Positions 48,713 to 62,727 are shown, numbered from the stretch's first letter. The stretch: 64,000 nt of DNA from Aulostomus chinensis (GCA_037954235.1 JBBMOA010000002.1:14600009-14664008); one strand, 5' to 3'. Numbers and translations: made by a program. Notes: generated from the sequence alone by a model not told the origin.

Positions 48713-49010
48713 ACAAAAACTAAACAGCTTTCTCCCTTCTGATTGTCATCTTGGCCTTTTCTGTCCTTTATTTCTCCTTCCATTCCAGAGGAAGGCCCTA
48801 GCTTGCCATCTTCCAATGCCGCAGGGCATGGAGCTAGCCGGCGGTGAGTTTCCATCAATTAGTGCACCCCCGCGGCCTCGTGGCAGAACTCACCTTTGAC
48901 TGCAGAGAGATATTGATTAGTTCAGCTGCACTGTCAGGTCTGGAGTGAGCAGGGCCGGGTGATCCAAGGCCTTCACTGGAGACAAGATCATGTTGAGTTT
49001 CTGACACGTG

Positions 49011-49011
<1 letters not shown>

Positions 49012-49052
<41 letters not shown>

Positions 49053-49127
49053 TACAGATACACACACACATGCACACACATACAAACAAGCACATTCACA
49101 CATACATGCATCGAAATGCAATGAAAT

Positions 49128-49161
<34 letters not shown>
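49012..49161. repeat. (CA)n and (CT)n microsatellite pair
   Basis: CA at 49012-49049, interrupted CA/TA-type sequence to about 49105, then pure CT at 49129-49161. Confidence 0.92.
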
Positions 49162-49163
<2 letters not shown>

Positions 49164-49360
49164 ATCACTGTGAGGTGAGTGAGTGCAAAGATAAGAGGAT
49201 AAGTCCACAAGAGTGGCTTGTCAGGAGAGTGATGGCTGAGAAATGACAGGCGCTTGTTAGTTTTTCACTCATCCTGGTACTGGAGTCGCTATGATAACGA
49301 TGAGATGGAGAGCCCCCATTCTAACAGAGAGCTGGGTTAGGACTAAGACTACACGATAGA

Positions 49361-49469
49361 TATATATATCTATATCTATATCTATATATACACACACACA
49401 TATATATACACACATATATATATATATATATATATGAATAAATATATATATATATGTATAAATATGTAT

Positions 49470-49502
<33 letters not shown>

Positions 49503-49503
49503 A
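49361..49503. repeat. Compound (TA)n / (CA)n / (TCTA)n tract
   Basis: Alternating ATAGATATATATC, TATATCTATATC, CACACACA and (TA)n blocks. It is self-complementary in several places. Confidence 0.9.
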
Positions 49504-51445
49504 TTATTTTGTACAGTTCTGTTGAATCTAAACAAAAAAAATAGAAAGGTATTTAATGTTGACTGAATAAAATGTGGCGACTGTGTCTCACACAGGATTA
49601 AAGCCAGTAAACATTTGCATTTCTGTAGCAGTGAATCAGTTTGCATCTGGGTACATGTTCAGTAGCTCTTGTGCTTATATTACAACAATACCAAGAGGAA
49701 AGCTGCATACAAATCAAGATTAATCAAAGTACTTGTTACACAAATAGAGGCATAATGTTATTAAATCTGGACTGGTGGGTCATTTGACAAATTTCAGATG
49801 AATTCTTTTTGTATTTGCAGTTTGATTATGAACAGATTGTGTAGGAATCTGTTTCAGTGATGCAATCAGTGGTAACTCTACAGGTGCTCACTTTTATTGA
49901 TGAATATCCTTCCGAATATGTCTACTGAAATAACCTCAAGGCCAGATAAAACTATGCAACGTTAAAGTTTTAAATTTGACAATAAAATAAGACCACACGA
50001 GTGAGTTTCATCATGGATCAGTTAAGACAAAACCAATAAGTTGTTCAACAGAACTCAGACTGGAAGGAAAATCATTTTTTATATCACTCAAAAAACATAA
50101 AATCCAATTTGCCTCTTTCCTCTCTGCAGAGGGTACCACACTCTCTGTCCTACGACCATAGCCATAGCAAACCTGACCTTAAAACCTTTTAACCACTAAA
50201 ATAATGTTCAAAGCCTCCGACAGAATCTCAGAGGAGGATCTTTCTCCCAGGACAGACAGATATGCAATAGATGCTCCAAGTACAGATGTCAACATATTTT
50301 TATTTTTTTTTCAATCTAATTTTATACAAGAATTTTTTACAATACTACAAAATGACTTGATAATGAGCTTGAACCTAAAGGACCACAGATAATTACAAAC
50401 ACACACAATAGATGTTACATAAGCCAAAGGAGACTCCACAAACTCTCTCCGGCAACTGACTGACAGCAGCTTGCTCTAATAGATGCAGGTTATGGGTCAC
50501 TGAGAGGAAATCAAGGACTCCTCCCCCCTACTAGATTTCTCCCCTCCCACGAAGGAATTGAAGTAATAATTGCATGCCTATGAGCATTGATATGTTTATA
50601 TATACATACTGAGGTGTCTGATTTTATATCTACTTTTATTTCCGTTATTAAACTCGCTCTACTGAACAGGAGAGGACTTGTATGTATCGCATGTATCCTG
50701 TTCTGTCTATGGACTCGGAGCACTGCCAAGGCTACCGGACATGGAGAAATGTTCTTTTTTTTTAAAGCGCTGAATGCAAGAACTTTTAACCCCAATAAGT
50801 TTATGGCCTGATAAATCCAATTTATAGTTCCGCTCCCTAGCATGAAGAGCACATGTCTTGTGATTCCAATAAAAATGGTATCTCACTGAATAACCTTTGA
50901 ACAGACTCCACAACTAACCGAAAAACGATATCAAGTGTTGATAAAAAAGGGATTTGGTGAAAGCCACACCCCCCGCGCCCATTTTTATTGTATAAAGAGA
51001 GATTTAATGTCTATTCCTATTCTGTTGTTTCTGCAGAAGTGCTTGGGCTTTGTACTCTGCAAGGATAATAACGTTACCGGTACTTAATTTGCTGGACTCC
51101 AGTGCTTACTTGAACTTTGAGTCTTTTCCTGTCAGAACCTCTGAAACCTCTTAAAACTTTGACTGAGAAATAAGGTGTCGAGGTTCAGGCGGGAAGAGGC
51201 CCGCTGTCCAACTGGCCCCGACTGGGCTTCACAGCCCCGCCTGAAAATCCACATCAATACTTGTACATATATAATTTTGTATTATGAATGACACATTTAT
51301 GAAAAAAAAATTGCCAGTGTGTTCATTATAATTCATGAAGCTCCTTTATATTAATGTGCTTAAAGAGAGAAATGTTTGACAGACAGCAGGATGAGGAGGA
51401 GGCAGGTAATGTCAAGGTGGCCTTGCATTTCATTTTTCCTTATGA

Positions 51446-51547
<102 letters not shown>

Positions 51548-54339
51548 CTTTTTTCCTATAAATGGATAAATATGTGACATATGGCCGAACAGTTTCCGAC
51601 TAAGGGTAAATTGGAGAGTCCCGTAGGCTTAAGTGACACCAGAAGTCAAGTTTTAACCAATGCCACCTTTTTGCCTTGGTTTGCCATTGATGAAAATTTA
51701 GAAGATGCAGCATTTATCCAGTGGCTGTGTTCTCTTGACTGCTCCGTCACCTTGTCTCTTCTTTATTCAAGCAGAACAAAGTCACTTACGGAGAACTGAA
51801 CCCTCCTGCAGTTTCTTTGCTCTCTTATGTTTAAATGTGATGATTAACCTTCTTTTCATTGCCATCACACAGTAGACATGAACTGTTTTCCAGTTAAGGT
51901 GAGATGTTAATGTTGAGCTTCATGTTGTTGAAGAACTGAGCGAGGGCTTTTTGAAAAGTCTGATCCAGTTCAGAACAGAAATGTTCAGCCATTCATGGTG
52001 TATTATTTATTGCTTATGTTTCTTTATGTAGTGTTGCTGTTACTATAAAGTCAGAGCCAAAACTCCCTCTGATTTGGAGGCAGCTGTATTTCCTGAGGTG
52101 ATACACAAGGTGACCAGAAAACTAAAAAGTAGTTCTGAAGAAGTTGGTTTCATTGTTATTCACCTTGTGATCAATTTACTAGACGGACGACGATTCGTGA
52201 CAAGGAAATTTGGTTTTCTTACCTCATCTAGTTGACAAATGAACCTGCGGTCTCAACAAATACAATTATTTAAATCCAATTTGCATTGAAAGTGTTTTTA
52301 TTTTATTCATTTTTTTTATAACTAGGATCTAAATCAAGACAAACCAATTCAGGAATTCCAACAATAATTTTTCCTCTTTTGTTACTACTTACATGATGAT
52401 TTTCCATCCGTGTCCATCCCTTATGTCATTATCATGTGCGTGAGGGGGATCATCTGGGGTACCAGACTCTGATTTGAACCATCAGGATGGTTTCATCCCC
52501 CTACTAGAAATGTATACCTCAGCTCAAATTGATTGTGCTGCCTCATTGCTTCCTGGGCCAACAGGGCAAAGGAATGGTCATAATTGAGAGTAGAATTAGC
52601 AAAACCTTAAATATATGGCAGGTGATATATCATTACCCATAGACTTGACCCCTCCTGACCCCTCCCTGCTCCCCTGTGGGCTCCGGCTCAAGCTCGCGAG
52701 GATGAGGCGGTGGGGTGTGCTGATGCTCAAACAGCTAAATCAACAGCGTCTCGCCGCAGCTCATGTTGGAGCGTTTTGCTTGAATGGTTTCATGAAAAAC
52801 TAATCATCTGTTCATCATGGAGATCAAACATACACATGCTGCAATGATTAGGAAAAGCAATCTGATAAACCTTGAAGAGTCAGTAGTCTAGATATAATAA
52901 TTTTCAGATTAAATCCCCCTTCCCTCCTCTTCCTCCTTCTCATCCCCAGCTCTCCTGTCAGCTCTTATACCCTCCTCAGAGTTCAAGCAAGGAAGCAAAT
53001 TGTTATCTTGTTTGTAATTGCTGCTCATTTGGTGTCTGCGCAGCTAAAGCCTATCTCCAGTTCCTGAACATTTGTCAAAGGAAGACCTTATCAAGATTAA
53101 TTTCTATTCCGTATTTCCTTCAAAAGACGGAATTTTTTTTCAATTGTTCACTTTCACCCCAACAATCAAGCTTTCTCACAATTTACCCGATGCCTTTAGA
53201 CAGCTGTCATGAATTATATAGAACAAAGACAACAATGGTTGCGGAGGATGATAATTTAGAATTGTAATATCTATATGGCGTCTTTAATCTTGCACAGCAC
53301 CATAAAGAATGCATCCAGTAATTAAAAGAGACCTCGTCGACAGACACTTCAGTCAGTTATCTATTTCCTCTTTTGAAGCAAACATGTGAAGTACGACAGA
53401 GGTCAAAGCAATCTCCCACTTCTCTAATAGCCTGCTCCAGCAAAACCATAATTGGGATGAGAAAGTTTTACAAAGTGACTTTAGAAAAGTAAAGTTGTTC
53501 CATTATAAAGTTGTCCGGTGTCAAGATTCCCAGGAGATCAGAGGAGAAAACGATGATTTATTATATACAGAGACTCTCTCAAGCTTAAAACAATTATCTT
53601 CAGATGCCCCTGTGTTGCTTAAGCAAATAAAGAGAAAATAAATAGTGGCTATGTAATGTTTGATACACCCGCTGAATGTAATAACATTTTGTCGTTTCCC
53701 ACAAAGTGGATCGGAATGAGATTAGAGGTCCCTGTAGTCTGTAATGAAATGTGACGTCTTCCATCTCTAATGCATTTTGTCATCACGAGGACATATTAAT
53801 GCTCCTCTATAACTTTCTTTTGATTGATGCGGGCTTTGGAAATAAAGACAAGCACAAACGTTAACATCAGGGGACTGCATCTGCTGTGTTCAGTTTAAGA
53901 TTAAGAGATGAAATATGGTGTGAGCAGCTAAAATGAGATTTGGAGGATTTCTATCATGTTGTCTGATTTGATGGCGTATAGCTAAAGTGGGTTTGGCAGC
54001 AGATTCAATTTGAACTATTTTGAACTTAGCAACTTTTTTTGAGGGTAAATGATGTGAATTGTCATCAGGTTGTCAGAAGGTTAAAGTGGGAATGAGTCCT
54101 AAAATCCAGAAATATGTTTTTGCATTGTTGAACAGCTGGGTTTGTTTTTTGGCTCATGCCTGAAGTAAAGCCTATGGTTAGTTAACACAAGTGCAAAACA
54201 TTTAAATAGTTTGTTCTATGGCCTGAAATGAGTCAGTAAATCATCTGGATTTTGGAGATTTTGTTTGTTTGTTTGTTTCTTTGAAAAAAAGTGGCTAAAC
54301 CAGACAAGAGTTTGTCGTGGAATTCAACGTCATCTTGTC

Positions 54340-54341
<2 letters not shown>

Positions 54342-54374
<33 letters not shown>
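54342..54374. repeat. (TG)n microsatellite
   Basis: About 16 TG units. Confidence 0.95.
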
Positions 54375-54376
<2 letters not shown>

Positions 54377-55899
54377 CTTACACAATGTTAGCCTTCTGGT
54401 TAGCTTAATAACTGTGAATACTGACACTAACAGAAATCGGTCCAAATATTAATCTGTGCTTCATTCATTTTTCAGTAGAGCTGATTTTCCTGGATCAAAT
54501 GTTTTAGTGGTAAAGTGAAACACTTCACCAGGATGTTTCAAAAAAAGACGACTTACAGCCTCCCAGCTGCATGAATACACAGTTGTAGCTTCAGGTTTTT
54601 TCTAGGAATCACTTTTCCAAGCAAACAAGTCATTCAGATCCAAACAAAGACAAATGTGCCGGTGAGATCGTCATCAGCCAAAGTAGAATTGTGGGATACG
54701 AATATAGGTAGAAAGTGTTTGGATGGTAAAACACATTTGAGTTTTTAGCTGAATTATGCAAAAAGAAAGAACCTTATTTTGCACATTTCTTTTGTCAGTC
54801 GTCACCATTTACCATAGATTGATGTAGTCTTTATGGTCTGTGGGCGCAGCTGACTGGGGCCCCCTCCTCACTGGAGACGGTGCTCAAATGGGCTGCTGGA
54901 CATCCCTCTGGGACCAGGAAAGATGAAATACAGAGGGGCCACAATGGAGGCTACAACTACAAATCTCCACAGCGCCAGTATCACTCGTACCTCTATTGCA
55001 TTACCACTCATTACAAAACCCCACCTCAGGGCAAACACACAAACACACACACGGTAAACTTTTTTCAAGGCTGCATTATCTTATGTAATAGCTTGGATGA
55101 AGTCACACCTTCTGGTGGTACCAGGCTCATTAACTGTTACTGTGAGGTGAAGAAATCACCAATTAAGCTGAGTGTGTCTAATTTTAATGTCACCCTCAAA
55201 AGTAGATACGAAGGTCATTACTGGGTAACGGGGAGGTGTTGGTTAATCTGTGAATAATGTCAGGGGTGGGGGTGGTGTGATGGGCGAGGGAGGGTCTTTT
55301 TTTTTGTGAGTTGCTTAGATTGTGTTGTCTGGCAGCTCATCTATATTTTATGCTGCCACTCAGACAAATGAAACAGGAGCCACCCGGAACAAGGGGGGAC
55401 CCTGTGACACTTCAAAGGGAAGTCCTATGGGTGGTTTCTTATTGAAGCTAGGCCTGTGTGAACCCCGACCCACATACATAACCCCCCTACCCATGCTGAG
55501 AAGCTGCTGGGGCCTCATTAACCCTTAAACAGGCTTGTGAGGGGTGAAATGTACGGGAGACTAATTACCCTACCAACACACTGGGAGAAGCTGATCCAAC
55601 ACACAAACACACACCACACACAGTGCCGGTAGTAGTGAGGATAACAGTGGCTGCTCCAGAGTGTCCGCCCTAATTGAAAACCCAGTTTTTTTTTGTCGTG
55701 ATTAGCAGTTTCAGAGCAGCGTTACCCCGTCTGCTCCATCTTCGCTATCACACAATAGCAATAAGTCGTGATTAGCGAAGTCTGACAGTGATAATGAGGA
55801 GAAAGGAAAGATGAAAGGGGAGGAAAGAGAGGGGACACAAAATGAGCAAAAAAAGAGGCAGATATCAAAGAAGGGTCTAATTGAGGTAACACAACCAGC

Positions 55900-56090
55900 C
55901 AAATTCCAAAGCCTCATTTGCATAAAAGAGTGCAGCTTCATTTGGCCATCTCTAACGGCGCTAATGTCTTAACAAATTAATTTTGCTAATTAGGCACGCC
56001 CAGTGGAGCTCACCAACAGATTAAGCAGATTAAACAAACAGATGCTGATTACCCCTGGGCAGGCTAAGAGGTGCATTTCTCTGGGTATGT
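55900..56090. promoter_or_regulatory. Candidate conserved element with octamer
   Basis: An exact octamer ATTTGCAT (55916-55923), then AAATTAATTTTGC, TAATTA (55987-55992), and paired AGATTAAGCAGATTAAAC. The segment is free of simple repeats. Confidence 0.3.
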
Positions 56091-56228
56091 TAGCTTGTGA
56101 CTTCTTCAGTGGCAGTTTTAGTAACACCACTCTTATTAGGTGACATGTTTGCTATACCGGCACTTTTTAAATCTGAGGAAATAGCTTCAAATCAGGTGGG
56201 TTTTTTTTTTTGGGGTGTGTGTGTGTGT

Positions 56229-56244
56229 GGGGGGGGGGGGGGGG
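56229..56244. repeat. G16 homopolymer after (TG)n
   Basis: T10-GGGG-(TG)n-G16 in succession from 56200. Confidence 0.9.
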
Positions 56245-59033
56245 TGGTGAACTGTCAGGCACACTGCACCTGCCAAATCCTGTCAAGGTGATGTTAAACT
56301 CCCAGCGAAAAATAACACTCAGAGCTTAATGTCATACAAAATAAGTGAAATCGGACATTCCTCCTGTGATGAGACGTAAGCATGGATGAGGGACCACTTT
56401 CCACGGGAATATGATTTGTGAGGAAAAGAGAGGATGATAAAGGGCGTGCAGTCATTTCATTAACTGGGCATCAAACTGTAGAACAGATACCAGCAGCAAA
56501 GGGATGCAAAACACGCACCAGTCTTGCTGTCTTCGCTCTCTGTGAGAATTACTCTTTGCTGACGCTGAGCTGTGTTTTTAATCCGTCAGCAAACATATTC
56601 TGTCATTCCATAAAACATCCTAGGAGACTCTACAAAGCTGCAGCTGTCATACACCCTAAAGAGCTGACAAAATTATTCTTCAGATAATGCATTTAGTTAT
56701 TAAATTTATCCACCTGTGAGTTGCAGGGTGGATAAGTGGTGTGGACTTGTTGCACCCGGAGTTACATGAACGAGAGCGCAAATGATTTCCGGTGCTCCTC
56801 AAATGAAGCACGTTCAGCTAATATGGCCTCAACCAGAGTGATTCTGTACAAGCGAGCTTATATTTAAAGGTCAGAGTGAATAAAATAACAATGCCTGCAA
56901 TTCATAACACAGCACTTCACAACATGAAACTGCTTCTGTACACAAATGCTCATTTGAATGAATGATATGGCTTATATGAATATGACAAGAGTTAAACATG
57001 TGATGGAAACTGGAGACCTGGTACGTATATGGCGCAGAGTGTGCAACGACTCCGATCCGCCGTGCCATCAATTCTCCCCGACCTCGCTGTGATAAACACA
57101 TCCCTTCTGTCTAAAACAACACTTCACCTTTACCAGCATCATTCTGCTTAGTGGAAGCCTGGGAGTCACAAAAACATCACACGTCTGACGGTTTTTAAGA
57201 ATGTGAGCAAATCACGTTGAGTGAGAAACTCTCTGAGGAGTGATTGTACTACTTCTGCCTTCAAGCTGTCAGTCTTCCCTCTAAGTTTTAATCCTTTAGC
57301 CTCATCACAGTTTCCAGCCCCTGTATCCCTCCTCCCGTCCCCTGGTGGTGTGTTGTGTGACAGCTGCTGCCCTCTTTGGTGGTGGTGAAATGAATAGATT
57401 ATGAGCAGTAATTAGGTGTAGAGCAGAATCAATGTGCTCTGGGGCAAGGCCTGGGGGTGGGGTAGGAGGCAGGGGGTGCAGGGTGGAGGGTTTGTGTGTC
57501 TGAATGTTTGTGAGGGAGAAAGAGGGAGAGGGGAAGGAGCAGCAAGGGGGGTCAGGATGTGAGGTAGGTGGTTTACAAACCTGAAGGAGAGCATCTTGGC
57601 ATCAGTGAGGCTCAGGATTACTGCTGACTGACAGCCTGTTAAAGAATATTTCAGGCTGATTTACAATTTAAAAGTGAGATCTGTTGTGGTAACTAGTGTT
57701 GGGAGACAGTAAATGACCAAATACTTTGACTGTCTTTTTTGTGTCTGACACGTACGTCAGCCTGTGGAACATGAAGTGCACTTTCAGTCTGGTGAGATCA
57801 TCAGTATTTCAAGAGCTCTTAAGTTGAGCTCTGGAGCAACATCTGGATCCCTCCTATCCAGAACCACTGACAGGCCTTTCCCCCTGACAGGGAACGGGAT
57901 CGTTGCCCATTTGCAAACCTTATATTACACTGTTTTGCCCATTCTCACCCACAAAATAGTTGATCTGAACCCCCAAATCCGTTCAAAGTGCAAAGAGGAA
58001 AATATGCTTTTTCGTGAAATGTGAACTTGTGCAACCTTCCGTGTGACCTGCTTATGTGCCGATGGAATCAATGAATCTCCACAGGTGTGCAATGCCCCCC
58101 GTCAGTGACACATGGTTCAGCTCAGAACTGGTGAGAACACAGGCTGGATTGGCAAACAGAACCTAGATTCAGGAAATCTTGAACAGCACTGGTTCAAGAA
58201 CCCGCGCCATTTTGGTGGAAAAAGTGCTACAGAGAGCATAACAAAGCATGCCATCACACACCAGATCCAGTCAGAAGAATGACAAAACTTCTTTTCCAAT
58301 GAGAAATGTTGCAGATAATGTTTGAGGGAGCGACTTGATATCGGATCGATAAGAAAATCTTTGTTATTGTGCATTTGCTGTTGGTTTTTGTCTGCTGTGT
58401 GCTTGCTCCCAAGCTCTACAACACAGCAAACACACGTTTAATCGAAGCTCAAAGGTTATTAAACTGTCTTGGGAAAGACAAAATTAACTTGCATTCAGTT
58501 TTCCTGCTCAATGAAGAATTAGGACCCGCATTTTCAATTTGTTGGATTTAATAGTTGGGATTATCTGATGATCAGCAACGACGTTGGCAGTGTTGTGCTA
58601 ACTGAACCAAAATAGCCAATAAAACCATGAACAGAACTAAGACAATAAGAAATAAAAGCACTTTGATGGAAAAGTGATGAATGTATAGATATGTGAGGGT
58701 TGTAAATTCTCCTTGCTTAATACGAGAGGAGGTAGACATCATTAATAAGATGACTAAAATCTGAAGTGGGGTGGAATTTCTTCTTGAAGTACAAGTTTTT
58801 TAAGGACAATGAATGAAAAGCAAGATGAAGAGGAGGAAACTGGAGAGAGAGCGAGAGGTGGGGGTTGGTGGTAGTGGATGGTGTTATACCCATCTCCAGC
58901 CCTGGATATACCCTTCAGTAATGCATCTTACTGCTTTTTTTGGTGGCGGAGTGCTGCACCGACCTGCCTGTGATCTCCTCCATAATTAACATATGCTTGT
59001 TAGTCAAGGTTGGTTGGAGGCTCTGCGACCCAG

Positions 59034-59075
59034 AACACACACACACACACACACACACGCACGCACACACACACA

Positions 59076-59128
<53 letters not shown>
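59034..59128. repeat. (AC)n microsatellite
   Basis: A 95-bp AC tract with GCACGCAC and AAAC interruptions. Confidence 0.96.
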
Positions 59129-59130
<2 letters not shown>

Positions 59131-60531
59131 CTTCTCACACTACTTAGAGAGGAATGGGGCAGACATTGTGAGTTATATAACACAGAGCAGCCATACCGAC
59201 TAGGTTCAATGTGAAAATCACTGCTTGTGTCTGCAACTCTGAGCAGCACAACATCAGACCCGTTAATGTTTGTAAGCTCTTCCGTTCTCTTGGGCTTCAA
59301 ACATTTATCGATGCATTTGTAGTGAGAACTGATCAAATTTGCTCTGAAAATGACTCCAGACCACGTTAATAGGGTCATGAATATGAAGTGCTGAATGCGG
59401 ATGTGTAGTATTTGTCCAATCTCTCCCAACCTCATTTCCACATAATGAAGACATGGGGCCACGTCTGATTATATCCTCTCTATGTCCCAGGGCTCTTGAC
59501 CTCTCTCTGAGAAGATAAATAGCATCTATTTAACCTATCGGGATAAGAGACCAGAATGTAAACTGGATTTAGTCTCTATGAAGAGATCTAAAATAGTCAG
59601 AAAGAGTTTAAATAATTCTGAAACCTCACGTCATGGATTCCTTATGAAAAAAAAAGAGAGGAAACAAGTTCATGGGTCAGAAAGAGAGATGCTGCTACCA
59701 CAACAACTTATATGTGTACAATAGGGTGGGCCTGCTTCCTGCTTATATCGAGGTGTCTACCAAGTGTGTGTGTGTGTGTGTGCATGTGTGTTTGCTCTCA
59801 CAGCATCTCAATGACATCAAAGCACTGTGCAAACTGAGCCCCTGGCAGCTCTTTAGAATCCCATCTCCCCTCTCTGTTTAAAGCAGGCAAGAGAGAAAAG
59901 ACCCAACCTAATAAAAGAGGTGTTATTCAAAAGAGGAACAGACGGCTCAATTGTGTGTCATGTTTGTGTGTGTGTCTCAGGGAAAGGAGGAGAATGGAAA
60001 AAGAGAGGAAAACGGGTAAAAGATAATAGAGAAAGAGTCAATGTTGCACCAAAAGCTGAGCTCTTCTTCGTAGGCTGTACATCGTTTCTTTCTCCTTGTG
60101 ATGCTGACACAAAAGGTGACGTTGTTGTTTGTGCAATTAAACAAAGCGCAGGCCAGAATTCTCACATTTTATCTGCTTTGTTCTGAGCTAAAGGTTGCTC
60201 TGTGTGCTGTCAGCGATGCTTTATGCTTAAGCAGAGCAGGGACGAAGAAAAGAGAGAGAAGAAAATGGTAGTTGTGTTGAATTATTTGACTAGTCAAACG
60301 TTAACTTGCGTGGGAAATAAATGCTGTTTATCATAGTTCCTTGTTATTTTCAGTCATTTAGAAAAAGCTTAAAACCCCAGCAGAGCCTGAATTTCTCTTC
60401 ATTGTTGTGCCCATTATGTGATGTGTTTCCCTTCTTTTGCTTTTAATGGCTGCCAATCATTTGTATAAACCTGACAAGTTTCCTGAAAAAAAGAGCTTTT
60501 TTTTCTTCTTCTTTTAACCGCGCTCTGACTG

Positions 60532-60606
60532 AAGAGAGAGAGAGAGACAGAGAGAGAGAGAGAAGGAGAGAGAGAGAGGGCGAGAGACAGAGAGAGACAG
60601 AGAGAG
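60532..60606. repeat. (GA)n / (CAGAGA)n tract
   Basis: GA units with periodic ACAGAG and AAGGAG interruptions, almost all purine on the + strand. Confidence 0.9.
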
Positions 60607-60699
60607 TAAAAGCAGGAAATAGAGCAGAGGGAGAGGAGCCCAGTGCAATTGGATGTTGTAAAATAAAATACTTTGTAAAAGGGAAATAAATGCTGCAGT

Positions 60700-61010
60700 G
60701 AGTGGAAGATTCACGCGCTCAAATAAACTGGGGCTTTTGAATTTTTAATTGGAGAGCCCTAATTATGGCCATCAGACAGTACTTCTAAACACACTCGCTG
60801 CACTTTCTCCCCATTGCTCTTTCCCCCAGCCTCCTCAGTTTGGCGGTGGACGCGGCCTCAGTCCGGGTGTATTTTTCCATGCCATTAATATTTGATGAAA
60901 ATGGGCCAGGCTGCATCAGCTGCTCATCGCCACTAAGAACATGGCCTCCATTATGAGCCCTGTGCTTCCTCTCAGCCGCGTACATTAGCAAGATGACAGA
61001 ATGCAACAGC
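60700..61010. promoter_or_regulatory. Candidate conserved element
   Basis: TTTTTAATTGGAG, TAATTA (60760-60765), ATTAAT (60884-60889) and a CpG-bearing centre (GGTGGACGCGGCC). It is bounded by (GA)n and (TG)n tracts. Confidence 0.3.
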
Positions 61011-61059
61011 GTTCAGGGACGGGCGGGAGGTGTGGATGCACGTGTGCGCGGCTGTTTGG

Positions 61060-61061
<2 letters not shown>

Positions 61062-61102
<41 letters not shown>

Positions 61103-61110
61103 CGTGTGCG
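61062..61110. repeat. (TG)n passing into (CG)n
   Basis: A TG run continues as GCGCGCGCGCGTGTGCGC, giving a long alternating purine-pyrimidine segment. Confidence 0.92.
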
Positions 61111-61907
61111 CAGGGGAGCGCTGGCTCATCAACCATCCCTGTCGATTGATGCTATTAAATGTTGAGAAACAGTTGGGTGTGAGCTATAATTGAGCTGACA
61201 CTAATAATGAAAGCAGATACTGTCTAGGAGCCCTTGGCAATATGCTAAAGATACTGATGCCCCTAATAATTCTGCTGCTCGACTGAGTGGAGATTTTTTT
61301 CCTCTCTTTCAGATCTTGCTCAGGAAGTAAGGAAACAAGATTTAAAACGGCTCTAAAATGCAGCAAGGCGCCATCTTTTGCAACTTTCTGTGGTCTGGTG
61401 TTCAGTCCTTATGAATGCCAGACAAACACAGAAGGAAGTTACACACACAGATATGTGCTCTTACTGGTTATTAATCCATACTATCGATTCAACACCATTA
61501 TGTAATTAATAGGCTATATCTATACAGTATTGATGGAATCTTTCTTTTACGAGTACGGCACCATCAAGCTTGAATTAGACATTGTTTTTAGTATGAAGTA
61601 AGAAAAACTTAAAGCTGCTGAGCCTTCCCTTGCACTCTTTCCATGCTATTAACTGTCCTTCAAGCAAAATGTAGACTTACAGGTCAACCAGCACACGGCT
61701 GATGCACGACCTACACTACCTTAGGCTGTCCATGACCATCGACCTAACAGATAGATGAGCCACGTCTGTTCCAGCTATTTGAGTCACTATCGGCTGACAT
61801 CTAGTATTGAATGGGTGCATCGTCAGTCTAGCAGTGTGATAGGAAACATTGTTCATTTGTTTTGTTTGTTCACAAAAACAACATGCAGGTCAGTGTCCCT
61901 TCAGTAG

Positions 61908-61968
<61 letters not shown>
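61908..61968. repeat. (TC)n(AC)n compound microsatellite
   Basis: About 11 TC units joined directly to about 19 CA units. Confidence 0.95.
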
Positions 61969-61969
<1 letters not shown>

Positions 61970-62429
61970 TTGTTTCCATGTATCACTCATTGGGGAATGT
62001 AGGAGGCTGTTGTTAGGGATCGTGACTTTGTGTTGAGCCTAGTCAAGGACCTCCATAATGATCAACTCAACCTTGTGACTCCTGTCTGAGAGCTCGTCCC
62101 CAGGGATGGGGGGGGGTGACCTCATAATTTGAAAATAAGGTAAAAGACACAGATGGATCAGAGGAACAGACATGATCCTGATCGTTTTTGCTGTGAATCC
62201 TGCATGACCGCCAGCATGAGGAGATCTGTTAAATAAACAAGTTAAAACTCATTGCAGCGCATTTTCACTGACAGCTGCTCACTAAATCTCCCTCTTGCAT
62301 ATACATTTTTTATTCTTTAAAGCTTCTCTCATCAGTCAGTTAAATAATTCACAGTTCCAGAATCAGTCATCGTCAGGCACTTTGGTCAGAACCATAAATG
62401 CTGCTAAAACATGAAATGACTGATTGGCA

Positions 62430-62640
62430 GGTCCCATTTTGACGGGGCTAAAAAGGGCAACTTTGTGTTGAAGCTGAGCCGTGATGCCAAATGGAAAGAG
62501 ACGGGGCTAAGTAGAGTAGAAAGCACCTGTCATCTCCGGCTCTCCCTCGGCTTGATTAACATCAAATTTTAATTTTTCTCTCAGAGTTGAGAGCTGAAAG
62601 GTTGTTATGCTCCTTCCGCACAGTTCTCCTCTCCAAGAGT
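62430..62640. promoter_or_regulatory. Candidate conserved element
   Basis: GCTTGATTAACATC, then AAATTTTAATTTTTC, with a balanced-composition left arm. No coding frame is seen. Confidence 0.25.
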
Positions 62641-62685
62641 TTGTAGGTTATGAGGCTAATGCAAACCAGGGACTGCAATATAACA

Positions 62686-62689
<4 letters not shown>

Positions 62690-62727
<38 letters not shown>

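Noticed and set aside
48855..49208. Frames rich in Cys-Val, Thr-His or Arg-Glu across the window (for example 316-603, 6434-6709, 48855-49208, 59004-59462)
   Set aside because: These are translations of (CA)n and (GA)n microsatellites, not genes.
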